Source: Lachnospiraceae bacterium 28-4 (GTDB taxonomy: Bacteria; Bacillota; Clostridia; Lachnospirales; Lachnospiraceae). Taken from it: 64,000 bases of DNA. Below are positions 35,663-45,945 of this stretch, one piece after another (the stretch's first letter is position 1; each line of letters starts with the position of its first letter). The notes below the pieces were generated by a model. That model was not told the origin of the DNA. It worked only from the letters and a program-made list of their open reading frames with translations, and searched no databases. Both the position numbers and the translations under genes were made by a program. The stretch lies in NCBI GenBank assembly GCA_000403275.2, contig KE159598.1:741236-805235 (forward strand), read 5' to 3'.

Positions 35663-36778
35663 ATGCAGACGCACAGAATGAAAACAAAGGAAGTACATAT
35701 TGGAGACAGGGTGATCGGAGGCGGGAATCCGATTTTGATACAGTCGATGACGAATACAAGGACAGAGGATGTTCAGGCAACGGTGGAGCAGATCCGCCGT
35801 TTGGAAAAAGCGGGCTGCGAGATCGTCCGTTGTACGGTTCCGACGATGGAAGCGGCACTGGCGCTGGGAGAAATTAAAAAGCAGATATCAATACCATTAG
35901 TTGCGGACATCCACTTCGATTATAAGATGGCGATTGCGGCGATAGAAAACGGAGCGGACAAGATCAGGATCAATCCCGGAAATATTGGAAGCAGGGAAAG
36001 AGTTGCTGCCGTGGTGAAAACGGCGAAAGAGAGAAATATCCCTATCCGGGTAGGCGTTAATAGCGGTTCCTTAGAAAAAGAATTGATAGAAAAATATGGA
36101 GGCGTTACGGCGGAAGGCATTGTGGAAAGCGCGTTGGATAAGGTCAGGCTGATTGAGGACATGGGATATGATAATCTGGTAATCAGCATCAAATCTTCCG
36201 ATGTCCTGATGTGCATACGCGCCCATGAGGTTTTGACAGGGAAGACCGATTATCCCCTGCATGTGGGAATCACCGAGGCGGGAACGGTGTTCAGCGGCAA
36301 TGTAAAATCAGGAGTAGGGCTGGGCATCATTCTCTACCAGGGGATCGGGGATACGATCCGGGTATCGCTGACAGGAGACCCGGAGGAAGAAATCCGGTCA
36401 GCCAGGCTGATCCTGGGTACTCTTGGGCTTCGGAAAGGAAGAATTGAAGTGGTATCCTGCCCTACATGCGGAAGAACGAAAATAGATCTGATCGGTCTGG
36501 CGAATCGGGTGGAGGCAATGACAACGGAGCTTTGGGCGGAAATTATGCAGGAATATCCGTTAGGGCTTGCGCGGGATATTAAAGTGGCGGTTATGGGATG
36601 TGCGGTAAACGGCCCGGGGGAAGCGAGAGAAGCCGATATAGGAATTGCAGGGGGAATCGGAGAAGGACTTCTGATAAAAAAAGGGGAAATTATAAAAAAA
36701 GTGCCGGAAGAAGAACTCCTTTCGGTATTGAAAGAAGAATTGGTTAGTCTGTGCCGTTGTGAGGCGGCACAGGGATAG
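35663..36778 (+). CDS. ispG: 4-hydroxy-3-methylbut-2-enyl-diphosphate synthase
   Basis: This 371-residue protein starts at ATG 35663 behind AAGGAG; the frame is open upstream into the kinase gene. [31 protein letters not shown], and the iron-sulfur cysteines in [12 protein letters not shown] and [16 protein letters not shown] are diagnostic. It makes HMBPP from MEcPP using a 4Fe-4S cluster, the step before IspH, in the same pathway as dxr upstream. Confidence 0.96.
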   Translation: MQTHRMKTKEVHIGDRVIGGGNPILIQSMTNTRTEDVQATVEQIRRLEKAGCEIVRCTVPTMEAALALGEIKKQISIPLVADIHFDYKMAIAAIENGADKIRINPGNIGSRERVAAVVKTAKERNIPIRVGVNSGSLEKELIEKYGGVTAEGIVESALDKVRLIEDMGYDNLVISIKSSDVLMCIRAHEVLTGKTDYPLHVGITEAGTVFSGNVKSGVGLGIILYQGIGDTIRVSLTGDPEEEIRSARLILGTLGLRKGRIEVVSCPTCGRTKIDLIGLANRVEAMTTELWAEIMQEYPLGLARDIKVAVMGCAVNGPGEAREADIGIAGGIGEGLLIKKGEIIKKVPEEELLSVLKEELVSLCRCEAAQG

Positions 36779-36785
36779 GCGGGTA

Positions 36786-39700
36786 ATGGTGAAAAAGTTT
36801 TTTGATGTATTTCCTTTTTTACAGGTGGATGATAAAGTGAGGCAGTTTCTGGAGGAAACGGAAGTGGAGAGAGTTTCTTCTACGAAAAAGAAGGATCTTT
36901 TGCGCATCTATATGGTTAGCGGAAGACTGATCGAGAAGGAATACATATGGAAGGCGGAAAAGGGAATCGAAAAGATGCTTTCTTCCTTTCAGACGAAAGT
37001 AAAGATTTATGAAAAATATCACCTGTCTTCCCAATATAATACGGAAAAGCTAATGAATGCGTATAGAAACAGCATTCTTTTGGAGCTGCGTGAATACAGC
37101 CCCGTAGAGTATAATCTCTTTAAAAATGGCGATATTAGCTATCCCGAAGAGGACAGGATCGTTCTGACGGTAGGGGATTCCGTGCCGGCGAGAAGCCGTG
37201 GGGAGGAGTTGGGACGCATTCTGGAAAAAATATGTAACGAAAGGTGCGGATTTCAGACAAGCGTTGAAATTGCCTATAAAGAAGAAAGGTCAGAGAAGAA
37301 CAGAGAAGAGGATGAGTTAAGGATCGCAAGGCAGGTAGCCGAGATCAGCGCCAGAGCGGCGGAGGCATCCGGCGCGGAAACGGCAATCGAAGGAACTGCC
37401 TCTAAAAAGGGGATGCCGGAAGGAAAACCCGGAGAGGAACTCCCGGCCGGTTCCGGAACGGGGAAAAATGCCGAAACCGCCAGGGAAAACGAAAAGGAAA
37501 GCCGAAACGGTATACAAAGCCGCAGCAATCCGCGCATGAAAAAGGATGGAGGGAAGGCGGATTTCAAACGGTCGGTGAAAAGATCGGAGAACCCGGATGT
37601 GATCTATGGAAGGGATTTCGAAGAGGCGGCGATTCCTATCGAGGATATTATCGGGGAAATGGGACAGGTGGTGATCCGCGGAAAGATCATCAAGACCGAT
37701 AAAAGGGAGATCAAAAATGAAAAAACGATTCTTTTTTACGATATTACTGATTTTACGGATACATTGACTTTTAAACTGTTTGTAAATAACGATCAGGTGG
37801 ATGAGATTGGAGGAGGGCTTGCCAAAGGAAGTTTTGTGAAAGTAAAAGGGATGGCGGTGATCGATAAGTTCGATAATGAGCTGACGATCGGTTCGATCGG
37901 CGGCATTAAAAAAATACCTGATTTCACCACTTCCCGTTCGGATAACAGCATCCGCAAGCGGGTGGAGTTGCATTGCCATACGAAAATGAGCGATATGGAT
38001 GGCGTATCGGAGGCAAAAGATATTGTAAAAAGGGCTTATCAATGGGGACATCCGGCGATCGCTATTACCGATCACGGTGTTGTGCAGTCATTTCCTGATG
38101 CCAATCATGTGTGGGAGGATCTTTGGCGGGCGGAAAAGGCGAAAAGAAAAGAATCCGGAGAAGCCGTACCGGATAAGCAGGATTTCTTTAAAGTGATTTA
38201 CGGGATGGAAGCTTATCTGGTGGATGATTTGCATGAGATTGTGACGGGGCGGAAAAACCAGGGACTGGACGGTTCATTTGTCGTTTTTGATATAGAAACC
38301 ACAGGGTTTTCACCTGTTCATGACCGAATTATCGAAATCGGCGCGGTAAAGGTGGAAAAAGGAGAGATCAAAGAGCGTTTTTCTTCTTTTGTGAATCCGG
38401 ATGTACCGATTCCTTTGGAAATCGAAAAGCTGACGGGAATTCATGATGGAATGGTGGTGGATGCGCCGATGATAGAGGAGGCGCTTCCTCATTTTCTGGA
38501 ATTTTGCCAGGATGCCGTGCTGGTGGCCCACAATGCAAGCTTTGATATGAGTTTTATCATTGAGAATACGCACAGGCTTGGGCTGAAAAAGGAGTTTACT
38601 TATGTGGATACCGTAGGGATTGCCAGGCTGCTTCTTCCCCATCAGGCAAAACATAAGTTGGATGCGGTGGCAAAGACCCTTGGCATTTCGTTGGAAAACC
38701 ATCACCGCGCAGTGGATGATGCCGAGGCAACGGCAGAAATATTTTTAAAGTTTATCCCCATGTTAAGAGAAGCCGGGGCGGACGATCTGAAGGCAATCAA
38801 TGCGATGGGAGATGCCAGCCCCGATATTATAAAAAGGCTGCCTTCTTATCATGCCATTATTTTAGCGAAAAACGATACGGGAAGGGTGAATCTGTACCGG
38901 CTGGTTTCCGAGTCGCATTTGGTTTATTACAGCAAAAGGCCGCGGGTTCCCAAAAGCCTGTTCAAGAAATACAGGGAAGGGCTGATTCTGGGCAGCGCCT
39001 GTGAAGCAGGAGAGCTATACAGGGCGCTTTTGGATGAGAAATCCGAAGAGGAGATCGCGAAGCTGGTGGATTTTTATGATTATCTGGAGATTCAGCCTAC
39101 GGGAAACAATCAGTTTATGATCGCTTCGGAAAAAATTAGAAATGTAAATTCGACAGAGGATATTGAAAACATAAACAGGAGGATTGTAGAGCTTGGTGAA
39201 CGGTTCAATAAGCCGGTAGTAGCGACCTGCGACGTTCATTTTCTGGATCCGGGAGACGAAGTATACCGCAGAATCATTATGGCTGGCAAAGGATTTGCAG
39301 GGGCGGACGAACAGTCCCCGCTGTATCTTAGAACGACGGAAGAGATGCTGGAAGAGTTTTCCTATCTGGGAAGCGATAAGGCCATGGAAGTAGTGGTAAC
39401 GAATACGAACCGGATTGCTGATATGGTGGAGACGATGGCCCCGGTACGGCCGGATAAGTGCGCCCCGGTCATTGAGGACAGCGATAAAACGTTGACGGAT
39501 ATTTGTTACAATAAGGCTCACGAAATTTATGGCGATGAATTGCCGGATATTGTGGAACAGCGTTTGAAACGTGAATTGAACTCCATCATTTCTAACGGCT
39601 TTGCGGTGATGTACATCATTGCCCAGAAATTGGTATGGAAGTCCGTAGAGGACGGTTATCTGGTGGGTTCCAGGGGATCGGTGGGGTCTTCTTTTGTGGC

Positions 39701-41357
39701 CACGATGGCGGGAATCACGGAGGTCAATCCCTTAAGCCCCCATTATTATTGCGAAAAATGCCATTACAGCGATTTTGATTCCCCGGAAGTGAAGGCATAT
39801 GCGGGAAGAGCCGGATGCGATATGCCGGATAAGGAGTGTCCGGTCTGTGGCGCTTCTCTGAAAAAAGATGGCTTTGATATCCCTTTTGAAACCTTTTTGG
39901 GATTTAAAGGGGACAAGGAGCCGGATATTGACCTTAATTTTTCCGGTGAATACCAAAGCAAGGCTCATAAGTATACGGAAGTTATTTTTGGAGCGGGACA
40001 GACTTATCGGGCGGGGACGATCGGCACGCTGGCGGAAAAAACAGCTTTCGGCTATGTGAAAAGATATTTTGAAGAGAAGGGAACGAGCAAAAGAACGAGC
40101 GAAATCAACCGGATCGTTACCGGATGTACAGGAATACGGAGAAGTACGGGACAGCATCCGGGAGGGATCATCGTCCTGCCTCTCGGGGAAGATATCAATT
40201 CCTTTACGCCTGTGCAGCATCCGGCTAACGATATGACGACGGATATTGTTACGACGCATTTTGATTATCATTCCATAGACCACAACTTGTTAAAACTGGA
40301 TATACTCGGACACGATGATCCTACCATGATACGTATGCTGCAGGATCTTACCGGTATTGATCCGGTGAAGATTCCTTTGGACGATGCTGCGGTGATGTCT
40401 TTGTTCAAAAATACGGAGGCGCTTGGGATTATGCCGGAGCAGATCGGCGGCTGTAAGCTGGGCGCTTTGGGAATTCCTGAGTTCGGTACGGAATTTGCCA
40501 TGCAGATGCTGATTGACACAAAGCCCCAGGCATTTTCGGATCTGGTACGGATTGCCGGACTGGCTCATGGTACGGATGTATGGCTGGGGAACGCCCAGAC
40601 TCTGATTCAGGAGGGAAAGGCGACGATCTCCACGGCGATTTGCACGAGGGATGATATTATGGTGTACCTGATCGGGATGGGGGTGGAAAGCTCCCTTGCT
40701 TTTACCATTATGGAGAGCGTCAGGAAAGGAAAGGGACTGAAGCCGGAAATGGAGAAGGCCATGACAGAGGCTAAAGTGCCGGATTGGTATATCTGGTCGT
40801 GCAAAAAGATCAAGTATATGTTTCCGAAGGCGCATGCGGCGGCTTATGTAATGATGGCATGGCGTATCGCATATTGCAAGATTAATTATCCCCTGGCGTT
40901 TTATGCCGCTTTTTTCAGCATCCGGGCATCCGCTTTTTCTTATGAACTGATGTGCCAGGGGAGAGAACATTTGGAAAAGGTGATGGCAGACTACAAACAA
41001 AGAATGGATACGCTGTCGAAAAAAGAACAGGATTCCTACCGGGATATGAAACTGGTGCAGGAAATGTACGCCAGAGGCTTTGAATTTATACCGATCGATA
41101 TTTTTTCGGCGCAGTCCAGGAATTTTCAGATTGTGGGGGATAAATTGATGCCTTCCCTCAACAGCATAGACGGGTTGGGGGAAAAAGCGGCAGATTCCAT
41201 TGTGGAGGCGGCAAAGGACGGGCCGTTCCTTTCCAAAGATGATTTTCGCCAAAGAGCAAAGGTATCCAAGACGATCGTCGATTTGATGGGTTCTTTGGAT
41301 CTGCTTGGTAATCTTCCGGAATCAAATCAAATAAGTTTATTTGATTTTGTTTCATAA
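36786..41357 (+). CDS. polC: DNA polymerase III PolC-type alpha subunit
   Basis: The protein has 1523 residues from ATG 36786; the frame opens slightly earlier. Domains in order: N-terminal domain, a low-complexity charged insert (~165-275), OB fold (~285-385), PHP part 1 (VELHCHTKMSDMDG), the 3'-5' exonuclease (FVVFDIETTGFSP, then VAHNASFDMSFI and HRAVDDAEATAE), PHP part 2, the polymerase core with GSRGSVGSSFVATM and EPDIDLNFSGEYQ catalytic Asp residues, and a C-terminal HhH and tail ending SLFDFVS (clamp-binding-like). It is the main replicative polymerase of low-GC Gram-positives. Confidence 0.97.
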   Translation: MVKKFFDVFPFLQVDDKVRQFLEETEVERVSSTKKKDLLRIYMVSGRLIEKEYIWKAEKGIEKMLSSFQTKVKIYEKYHLSSQYNTEKLMNAYRNSILLELREYSPVEYNLFKNGDISYPEEDRIVLTVGDSVPARSRGEELGRILEKICNERCGFQTSVEIAYKEERSEKNREEDELRIARQVAEISARAAEASGAETAIEGTASKKGMPEGKPGEELPAGSGTGKNAETARENEKESRNGIQSRSNPRMKKDGGKADFKRSVKRSENPDVIYGRDFEEAAIPIEDIIGEMGQVVIRGKIIKTDKREIKNEKTILFYDITDFTDTLTFKLFVNNDQVDEIGGGLAKGSFVKVKGMAVIDKFDNELTIGSIGGIKKIPDFTTSRSDNSIRKRVELHCHTKMSDMDGVSEAKDIVKRAYQWGHPAIAITDHGVVQSFPDANHVWEDLWRAEKAKRKESGEAVPDKQDFFKVIYGMEAYLVDDLHEIVTGRKNQGLDGSFVVFDIETTGFSPVHDRIIEIGAVKVEKGEIKERFSSFVNPDVPIPLEIEKLTGIHDGMVVDAPMIEEALPHFLEFCQDAVLVAHNASFDMSFIIENTHRLGLKKEFTYVDTVGIARLLLPHQAKHKLDAVAKTLGISLENHHRAVDDAEATAEIFLKFIPMLREAGADDLKAINAMGDASPDIIKRLPSYHAIILAKNDTGRVNLYRLVSESHLVYYSKRPRVPKSLFKKYREGLILGSACEAGELYRALLDEKSEEEIAKLVDFYDYLEIQPTGNNQFMIASEKIRNVNSTEDIENINRRIVELGERFNKPVVATCDVHFLDPGDEVYRRIIMAGKGFAGADEQSPLYLRTTEEMLEEFSYLGSDKAMEVVVTNTNRIADMVETMAPVRPDKCAPVIEDSDKTLTDICYNKAHEIYGDELPDIVEQRLKRELNSIISNGFAVMYIIAQKLVWKSVEDGYLVGSRGSVGSSFVATMAGITEVNPLSPHYYCEKCHYSDFDSPEVKAYAGRAGCDMPDKECPVCGASLKKDGFDIPFETFLGFKGDKEPDIDLNFSGEYQSKAHKYTEVIFGAGQTYRAGTIGTLAEKTAFGYVKRYFEEKGTSKRTSEINRIVTGCTGIRRSTGQHPGGIIVLPLGEDINSFTPVQHPANDMTTDIVTTHFDYHSIDHNLLKLDILGHDDPTMIRMLQDLTGIDPVKIPLDDAAVMSLFKNTEALGIMPEQIGGCKLGALGIPEFGTEFAMQMLIDTKPQAFSDLVRIAGLAHGTDVWLGNAQTLIQEGKATISTAICTRDDIMVYLIGMGVESSLAFTIMESVRKGKGLKPEMEKAMTEAKVPDWYIWSCKKIKYMFPKAHAAAYVMMAWRIAYCKINYPLAFYAAFFSIRASAFSYELMCQGREHLEKVMADYKQRMDTLSKKEQDSYRDMKLVQEMYARGFEFIPIDIFSAQSRNFQIVGDKLMPSLNSIDGLGEKAADSIVEAAKDGPFLSKDDFRQRAKVSKTIVDLMGSLDLLGNLPESNQISLFDFVS

Positions 41358-41412
41358 ATAGACTATAATAGTAATAATTTTATTGATTGCGACAAGTATA
41401 TGGAGGGTATTT

Positions 41413-42303
41413 ATGTTTGGTCATATTTTTGGGAGATTTCTTGTGGAGCAGAAAATGGTTTCTCAGGAGACGCTGGAAGAGGTTCTGGATGCACAGAGAA
41501 AGGTGAGGGTGAAGCTTGGTCTGATAGCGGTCAGCGAAAAACTGCTGACGCAGGAACAGGCGGATAAGATTAACCGGAAACAGGCTCTGGAAGATAAGCG
41601 TTTCGGGGATATCGCGGTGGAAATGGGATATTTGACGGAAAGCCAGGTCAGCCGCCTTTTACAGCTTCAGGGGAACCCCTATTTGACCTTTATTCAGGCT
41701 ATGACGGAAAAAGGCGTCATGACGCTGGAGGAGATCGAAAATGCCATCGACTTGTATCGCCGTGAAAACGGCCTTACCAATACGGATTTGGAGGCGTTTA
41801 AGAGCGGGGATATGGACAGGATGCTGCCGCTGTACGTCAGAACGGAAAATCCCTTGGTATCCGGGCTTGTAGGCGTTGCGGTACGCACAATCGTCCGTCT
41901 GATCGATAGTGAGATATCCATAGAACCTTCTTATAATTCTTATAGTTATGAGTTTGAAAATATTGCGGTGCAGGGCGTTACGGGAGATCATTCCATGCTG
42001 TTAGGGCTCGCCGGTGAGAACGGAAATCTTTTAACGATTGCCGATGTCTTTGCGAAGGAAGAATTTTCGTCCATGGATCTGTTCGCTTTTGATGCGGTAT
42101 GCGAGTTCATAAACTGTATTAACGGGCTGTATGCATCTTCTCTCAGCACGCAGGGAATCATGGTGGATATGGTTCCGCCCACTTACTATCAGGCAGGGCA
42201 GCTACGGGCACAGGACAAGCTGCTGATCGTGCCGGTCTACATAAAGAACCGCAAAATAAGAATTATAATAGCGGTGGATACCCCGATCCGGGTAGAAGCA
42301 TAA
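41413..42303 (+). CDS. CheX/CheC-like protein with N-terminal helical domain
   Basis: This 296-residue protein starts at ATG 41413 behind GGAGGG. The N-terminal part (~1-130) is a pair of short helical repeats with LVEQKMVSQETLEEVLDAQ and AVEMGYLTESQVSRLLQLQ, similar in style to type II secretion ATPase N-terminal domains. The C-terminal ~150 residues have the CheX/CheC layout, ending in IRIIIAVDTPI. CheX-type proteins remove phosphate from CheY. A CheY-like gene follows, so the pair is likely a local signalling module. Confidence 0.7.
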   Translation: MFGHIFGRFLVEQKMVSQETLEEVLDAQRKVRVKLGLIAVSEKLLTQEQADKINRKQALEDKRFGDIAVEMGYLTESQVSRLLQLQGNPYLTFIQAMTEKGVMTLEEIENAIDLYRRENGLTNTDLEAFKSGDMDRMLPLYVRTENPLVSGLVGVAVRTIVRLIDSEISIEPSYNSYSYEFENIAVQGVTGDHSMLLGLAGENGNLLTIADVFAKEEFSSMDLFAFDAVCEFINCINGLYASSLSTQGIMVDMVPPTYYQAGQLRAQDKLLIVPVYIKNRKIRIIIAVDTPIRVEA

Positions 42304-42366
42304 TATACTTTAGCATCAGTAAAGTTTTTCAGGGCGGTCAAAGGATGGAAATGAGGAGGAATAATT

Positions 42367-42732
42367 ATGGCTAAGGTTTTGATAGTAGATGATTCGAGAA
42401 CATCGCGTAAGATTTTGAAAGAGATTTTGAAAGTGGGAGGGCATGAGATCCTCGGAGAAGCGTCCAACGGCGAGGAGGGAGTTATCCTTTATAAAGAGTG
42501 TAAGCCGGATGTGGTTACAATGGACATTACGATGCCTAATATGAACGGATTGGAAGCGCTGATGTGCATCAAAAAAGAAGATGGGAACGCCAAGGTAATT
42601 ATGATAACGGCAGCGGGGCAGAAAGAGAAGATGGTACAGGCGATCAAAGAAGGTGCGGACGATTTTATTACCAAGCCTTTTGATGCGGATCAGATTTTGG
42701 GCGCAATAAAACGAGTGCTGAAAAGTGATTAG
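42367..42732 (+). CDS. CheY-like single-domain response regulator
   Basis: This 121-residue receiver domain starts at ATG 42367 behind GAGGAGG. VLIVDDSRTSRKIL has the acidic pocket, DVVTMDITMPNMNG the phospho-acceptor Asp, VIMITAAGQKEKM the conserved Thr/Ala region and DFITKPFDADQIL the Lys. There is no output domain. It probably works with the CheX-like protein encoded just upstream and could accept phosphate from the Hpt protein or from CheA. Confidence 0.92.
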   Translation: MAKVLIVDDSRTSRKILKEILKVGGHEILGEASNGEEGVILYKECKPDVVTMDITMPNMNGLEALMCIKKEDGNAKVIMITAAGQKEKMVQAIKEGADDFITKPFDADQILGAIKRVLKSD

Positions 42733-42859
42733 AAACAGATATAGAGAAAAATTTGGAGAAAAATAAAAAAAACACTTGCATTATTTGTTGTTTTATAATA
42801 AAATAAGCAGGTCGGCAAATGAATAAAGCAAGAAGAAAGTTTTATTTATTTGCATATAT

Positions 42860-42931
42860 GGCTCGTTGGTCAAGCGGTCAAGACGCCGCCCTCTCACGGC
42901 GGAAACAGGGGTTCGATTCCCCTACGAGCTG
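42860..42931 (+). tRNA. tRNA-Glu (anticodon CTC)
   Basis: The acceptor stem GGCTCGT / ACGAGCT, anticodon stem CCGCC / GGCGG with loop CTCTCAC, and T arm CAGGGGTTCGATTCCCCT fold into a full cloverleaf. The anticodon CTC reads GAG (Glu). No CCA is encoded. Remnants of mobile elements follow directly, so it may have served as an integration site. Confidence 0.95.
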
Positions 42932-43506
42932 TTGACTGTTTAAGTACAGCCCAACCCTAAATAAACGCTGAAAATACTGTAAATATGGTATTTGTGGCGT
43001 TTTTTTAATTATATTTTATATCAGACCGTTATAAACTGTTTTAGATCGTTTCAGAACAAAATAATGTGGGTATTTTGTGGGTATAACTTTAAAATTTTAT
43101 TTTATTTTGTGAATTTAAGAAGGAATGTTAATTTATATGTTTTTTTAAGATTTGATATAAATATAGAAATGTAAACCATTTTCATGCTACAAATAATTTT
43201 TCTAATTTTACTGTTAATATACATACGGATTCTGATGAAAATTTATTTGAAGTAGATGTTCACAAATTAGTCTCATAATTTTACCTGATTCAGTTATGGT
43301 AATAGAAAGTTGGGCGATTAGTCTTAATACCACATGGTATGGTATAGCGTTTATAAAATGTTACTATACTATTTATTATGACAAACATTAGATAATATAA
43401 TGAAGAAACAGAGAAAATTAAAGGCAATGAAATTAGATATTCAAGAAGTTGGTTGTATTTCTGAATTTCACGGGATATAATGATTTTAAGAGTGGAGGTG
43501 AATATT
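42932..43506. other. Gene-free region downstream of tRNA-Glu
   Basis: The region holds the terminator at 42964 and a low-GC stretch. Around 43015-43085 the minus strand reads VIPTKYPHYFVLKRSKTVYN and then a stop, reminiscent of an integrase C-terminus but too short to assign. A small palindrome TACCACATGGTA lies near 43330. I see no intact gene here. Confidence 0.5.
42964..43007 (+). terminator. Terminator downstream of tRNA-Glu
   Basis: AAACGC and GCGTTT form the base of an imperfect stem (GAAAATAC opposite GTATTTGT) followed by seven T. Confidence 0.65.
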
Positions 43507-44040
43507 ATGGATGCATTGAGAAAAGATAAAATTTATACGATAGATGATATTTATGCGCTACCAGATGGGGAACGAGCTGAGTTGATTGATGGAAAAATTT
43601 ATTATATGGCTCCGCCGAATACAAAACACCAAACACTTGTGATGGATTTATCTTATCAAATAAAAGACTATATCAAGCATAATAAGGGAGAATGTAGTGT
43701 ATTTCCAGCTCCGTTTGCTGTATTCTTGAATGAAAATGATAAAAGTTATGTGGAGCCTGATATTTCTGTTATTTGCGATAAGAATAAGATTACGGATAAA
43801 GGATGCAATGGTGCGCCTGATTGGGTGATTGAAATTGTTTCACCATGTAGTAAGCAGATGGATTATTATAAGAAGTTGTTTAAGTATCGGACTGCAGATG
43901 TTAGAGAATACTGGGTAGTAGATCCTGAAAGAAATCTTGTGACAGTATACGACTTTGAAAAAGATAGCATGGAAGAATATTCTTTCGATAAAGCTATACC
44001 AGTTGGAATTTATGAAGGATTCTCATTAAAAATAGAATAG
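43507..44040 (+). CDS. Uma2 family putative endonuclease
   Basis: This 177-residue protein starts at ATG 43507 behind GGAGGTG. GERAELIDGKIYYMAPPN, YVEPDISVICDKNKI and PDWVIEIVSPCSKQMDYYKK, then REYWVVDPERNLVTVYDF, match the Uma2/DUF820 family, whose PD-(D/E)xK-like fold is inferred to be a nuclease. Biological roles are not established; copies are often near mobile DNA. It is intact, unlike everything around it. Confidence 0.85.
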   Translation: MDALRKDKIYTIDDIYALPDGERAELIDGKIYYMAPPNTKHQTLVMDLSYQIKDYIKHNKGECSVFPAPFAVFLNENDKSYVEPDISVICDKNKITDKGCNGAPDWVIEIVSPCSKQMDYYKKLFKYRTADVREYWVVDPERNLVTVYDFEKDSMEEYSFDKAIPVGIYEGFSLKIE

Positions 44041-44119
44041 ATTTTAAATAAGAGACATAGTAGCTAAGAAGAGCATTTGGAAAATAAATTTTCAGATGCT
44101 CTTTTGTGTAACAGTCTTT

Positions 44120-44726
44120 AATACCCCCTGCTATGCAGGGGGACAACAGCTGCTTTAGCTTATAGTAAAAAAACTCCAATGCCATAATGACGTTGGTTCG
44201 CCAACCGAGTTAATAGCAAAGGAGGTAGTCCAAATGGACAACTAAAACAGGATATAGCCAATATTCTCAGTACATTAAGCAAGCGTAAAGGAGTAGAGAT
44301 CATTGAAGCAGAGATATGTCCGGATCATGTACATATGCTGGTGAGGATACCACCAAGTATGAGCGCATCAAGCTTTGTGGGATATCTGAAAGGGAAAAGC
44401 ACGCTGATGATATTTGAAAGGCATGCAAACCTAAAGTATAAATATGGGAACAGACATTTCTGGAGCAGGGGTTATTATGTGGATACTGTAGGGAAAAATG
44501 CGAAAAAAATACAAGAGTATATTCAGAAGCAATTAAAAGAGGATCTGGAATACGATCAAATGACACTAAAAGAGTATATAGACCCGTTCACGGGTGAGCC
44601 GGTAAAACAAAGCAAATAGAAATGACGTTGCGGCAGGCGAACCATTCTACGAGTCTTTAGATTCAGTGCCGGTAACAAGCCCTTATAGGGCTAGAGCAAG
44701 CCGCCGGCTAAGCCATGGTCTTGACT
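44120..44726 (+). mobile_element. IS200/IS605-type element remnant
   Basis: The left subterminal hairpin CCCCCTGCTATGCAGGGGG lies at 44124-44142, and the right end has a GCCGCCGGCTAAGCC-type hairpin before GGTCTTGAC near 44726. A damaged Y1 transposase lies between. Hairpin ends without inverted repeats are typical of this family. Confidence 0.7.
44234..44619 (+). pseudogene. tnpA: Truncated IS200-type Y1 transposase (TnpA)
   Basis: GGAGG and an ATG at 44234 remain, but the coding frame resumes out of phase as GQLKQDIANILSTLSKRKGV, so about the first 35 residues are deleted. The rest is well preserved: ICPDHVHMLVRIPPSMSASS with the HUH histidines, FWSRGYYVDTVG and YIQKQL with the catalytic Tyr region. 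Intact relatives are about 130-155 residues. It is unlikely to be active. Confidence 0.75.
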
Positions 44727-44736
44727 TTTGAATGCA

Positions 44737-45058
44737 GAATATTCATAGTATTCCAAAATCAAAGTTTAAAATTAAGAAGAAAAATAATGCAAAAGTTTCC
44801 CTGCCAGAGGACATGATGGAAATGATTAAGAAGATCAAGAAAAAGAAAGATGATTTTTAAGAGAAAGAAATCTTGTTATTGTTAGAGTATTAAAGGGAAC
44901 AGGACTTAGAGAATCGGAACTTGCTGGGCTTGATTTAAATGATTTGCATTTGGAAGATAATGGGCCATACATTACTGTTATGGGAAAGAGGGTATATTAT
45001 ACTCAGGATGCTGAATCGGTGTTAGTATCTAAGGATGCAAGTATTGGAATGAGAAATT
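44737..45058 (+). pseudogene. Tyrosine recombinase (integrase) fragment
   Basis: SIPKSKFKIKKKNNAKVSLP stops at KKKDDF*. The +1 frame continues RERNLVIVRVLKGTGLRESELAGLDL, where TGLRESEL holds the first catalytic Arg. One T lost from the run 44854-44858 explains the break. Only the linker and first part of the catalytic domain remain; the HxxR and Tyr boxes are gone. It is a relic of an integrated element next to tRNA-Glu. Confidence 0.65.
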
Positions 45059-45069
45059 GAAGAAAAGAG

Positions 45070-45811
45070 AAATGAACATAATACATACTTTCGGCATGAA
45101 TACGGTAGAAAATACTGTTCATATAAATGCCTGTGTATAGATGGCTTTTATGAACATTATAAAAAAGGTAAGCAGGAAGAGGACTGGAAACAACTGGGTG
45201 TACCATTAAACTGTGCTACGTCTGCCAACTGGATCATTTACTGCACCGAGAATTATCTTCGCCATGTTTATGACTATTTTCACCGTCAGTTGCTGATGCG
45301 TAAATATTTGGCGGCAGATGCAGTTCTGTTCCAGTCTGTTTGATTGCGGACGGTACTCAAAAGCAAAAAAACATACCGCAGAGCAGAGAAAACAGTTACG
45401 TCTTGAAAAAGAAAAGCCGATACTGGATGCATTCTGGGATTGGCTGGGCCAACAACGCCCAAACAGGGGAAGCCGTTTGGCGAAAGCGGTGGACTATGCC
45501 CAAAATCGGAAAGACACCCTGATGACTATCTGGAAGATGGCCACTGTAGTCTTTCTAATAATCTCAGTGGGGATGCAATCCGGCCATTCACAGTTGGCAG
45601 GAAAAACTGGTTGTTCAGTGCCAGCCCTAAGGGAGCCACAGCCAGTGCTATCGTGTAGACTATGGTTGAAATGGCAAAAGCGAATGATCTGAACACTTAT
45701 AAATATCTGACATATCTCTTGACACAACGACCAAATGATAAAATGTCAGATGAACAGTTGGAGCAGCTCTCCCCATGGAGTGAGACTGTGAAAGCTAAAT
45801 GTCAAAACTAA
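45070..45811 (+). pseudogene. IS66-type transposase remnant
   Basis: Several frames carry IS66 TnpC text in order: EEDWKQLGVPLNCATSANWI, HRQLLMRKYLAADAVLF*, then KHTAEQRKQLRLEKEKPILD and WLGQQRPNRGSRLAKAVDYA, then LEDGHCSLSNNLSGDAIRPF with VGRKNWLFSASPKGATASAI, a TAG at 45656 and VEMAKANDLNTYKYLTYLLT to the natural end at 45811. Frameshifts, an internal deletion and stop codons show advanced decay. Confidence 0.8.
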
Positions 45812-45822
45812 AATAGAATAAA

Positions 45823-45853
45823 ACGCTTGCAACTATCATTTGGGTGCAAGCGT
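45823..45853. terminator. Perfect 9-bp hairpin after the IS66 remnant
   Basis: ACGCTTGCA at 45823-45831 pairs with TGCAAGCGT at 45845-45853. The T tract is weak, so it could be a terminator or an element-end structure. Confidence 0.45.
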
Positions 45854-45945
45854 AATTTATGAGTGACGTAGCAATATTTTGCGCTTACATTATATGAAGA
45901 AGTGAGCTATAATAAAGGTAAATCGAAGCGGGAGAACGATTGGCC

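Noticed and set aside
42992-43174. 60-codon open frame after the tRNA
   Set aside because: A low-complexity A+T frame that overlaps the terminator region and has no ribosome binding site.
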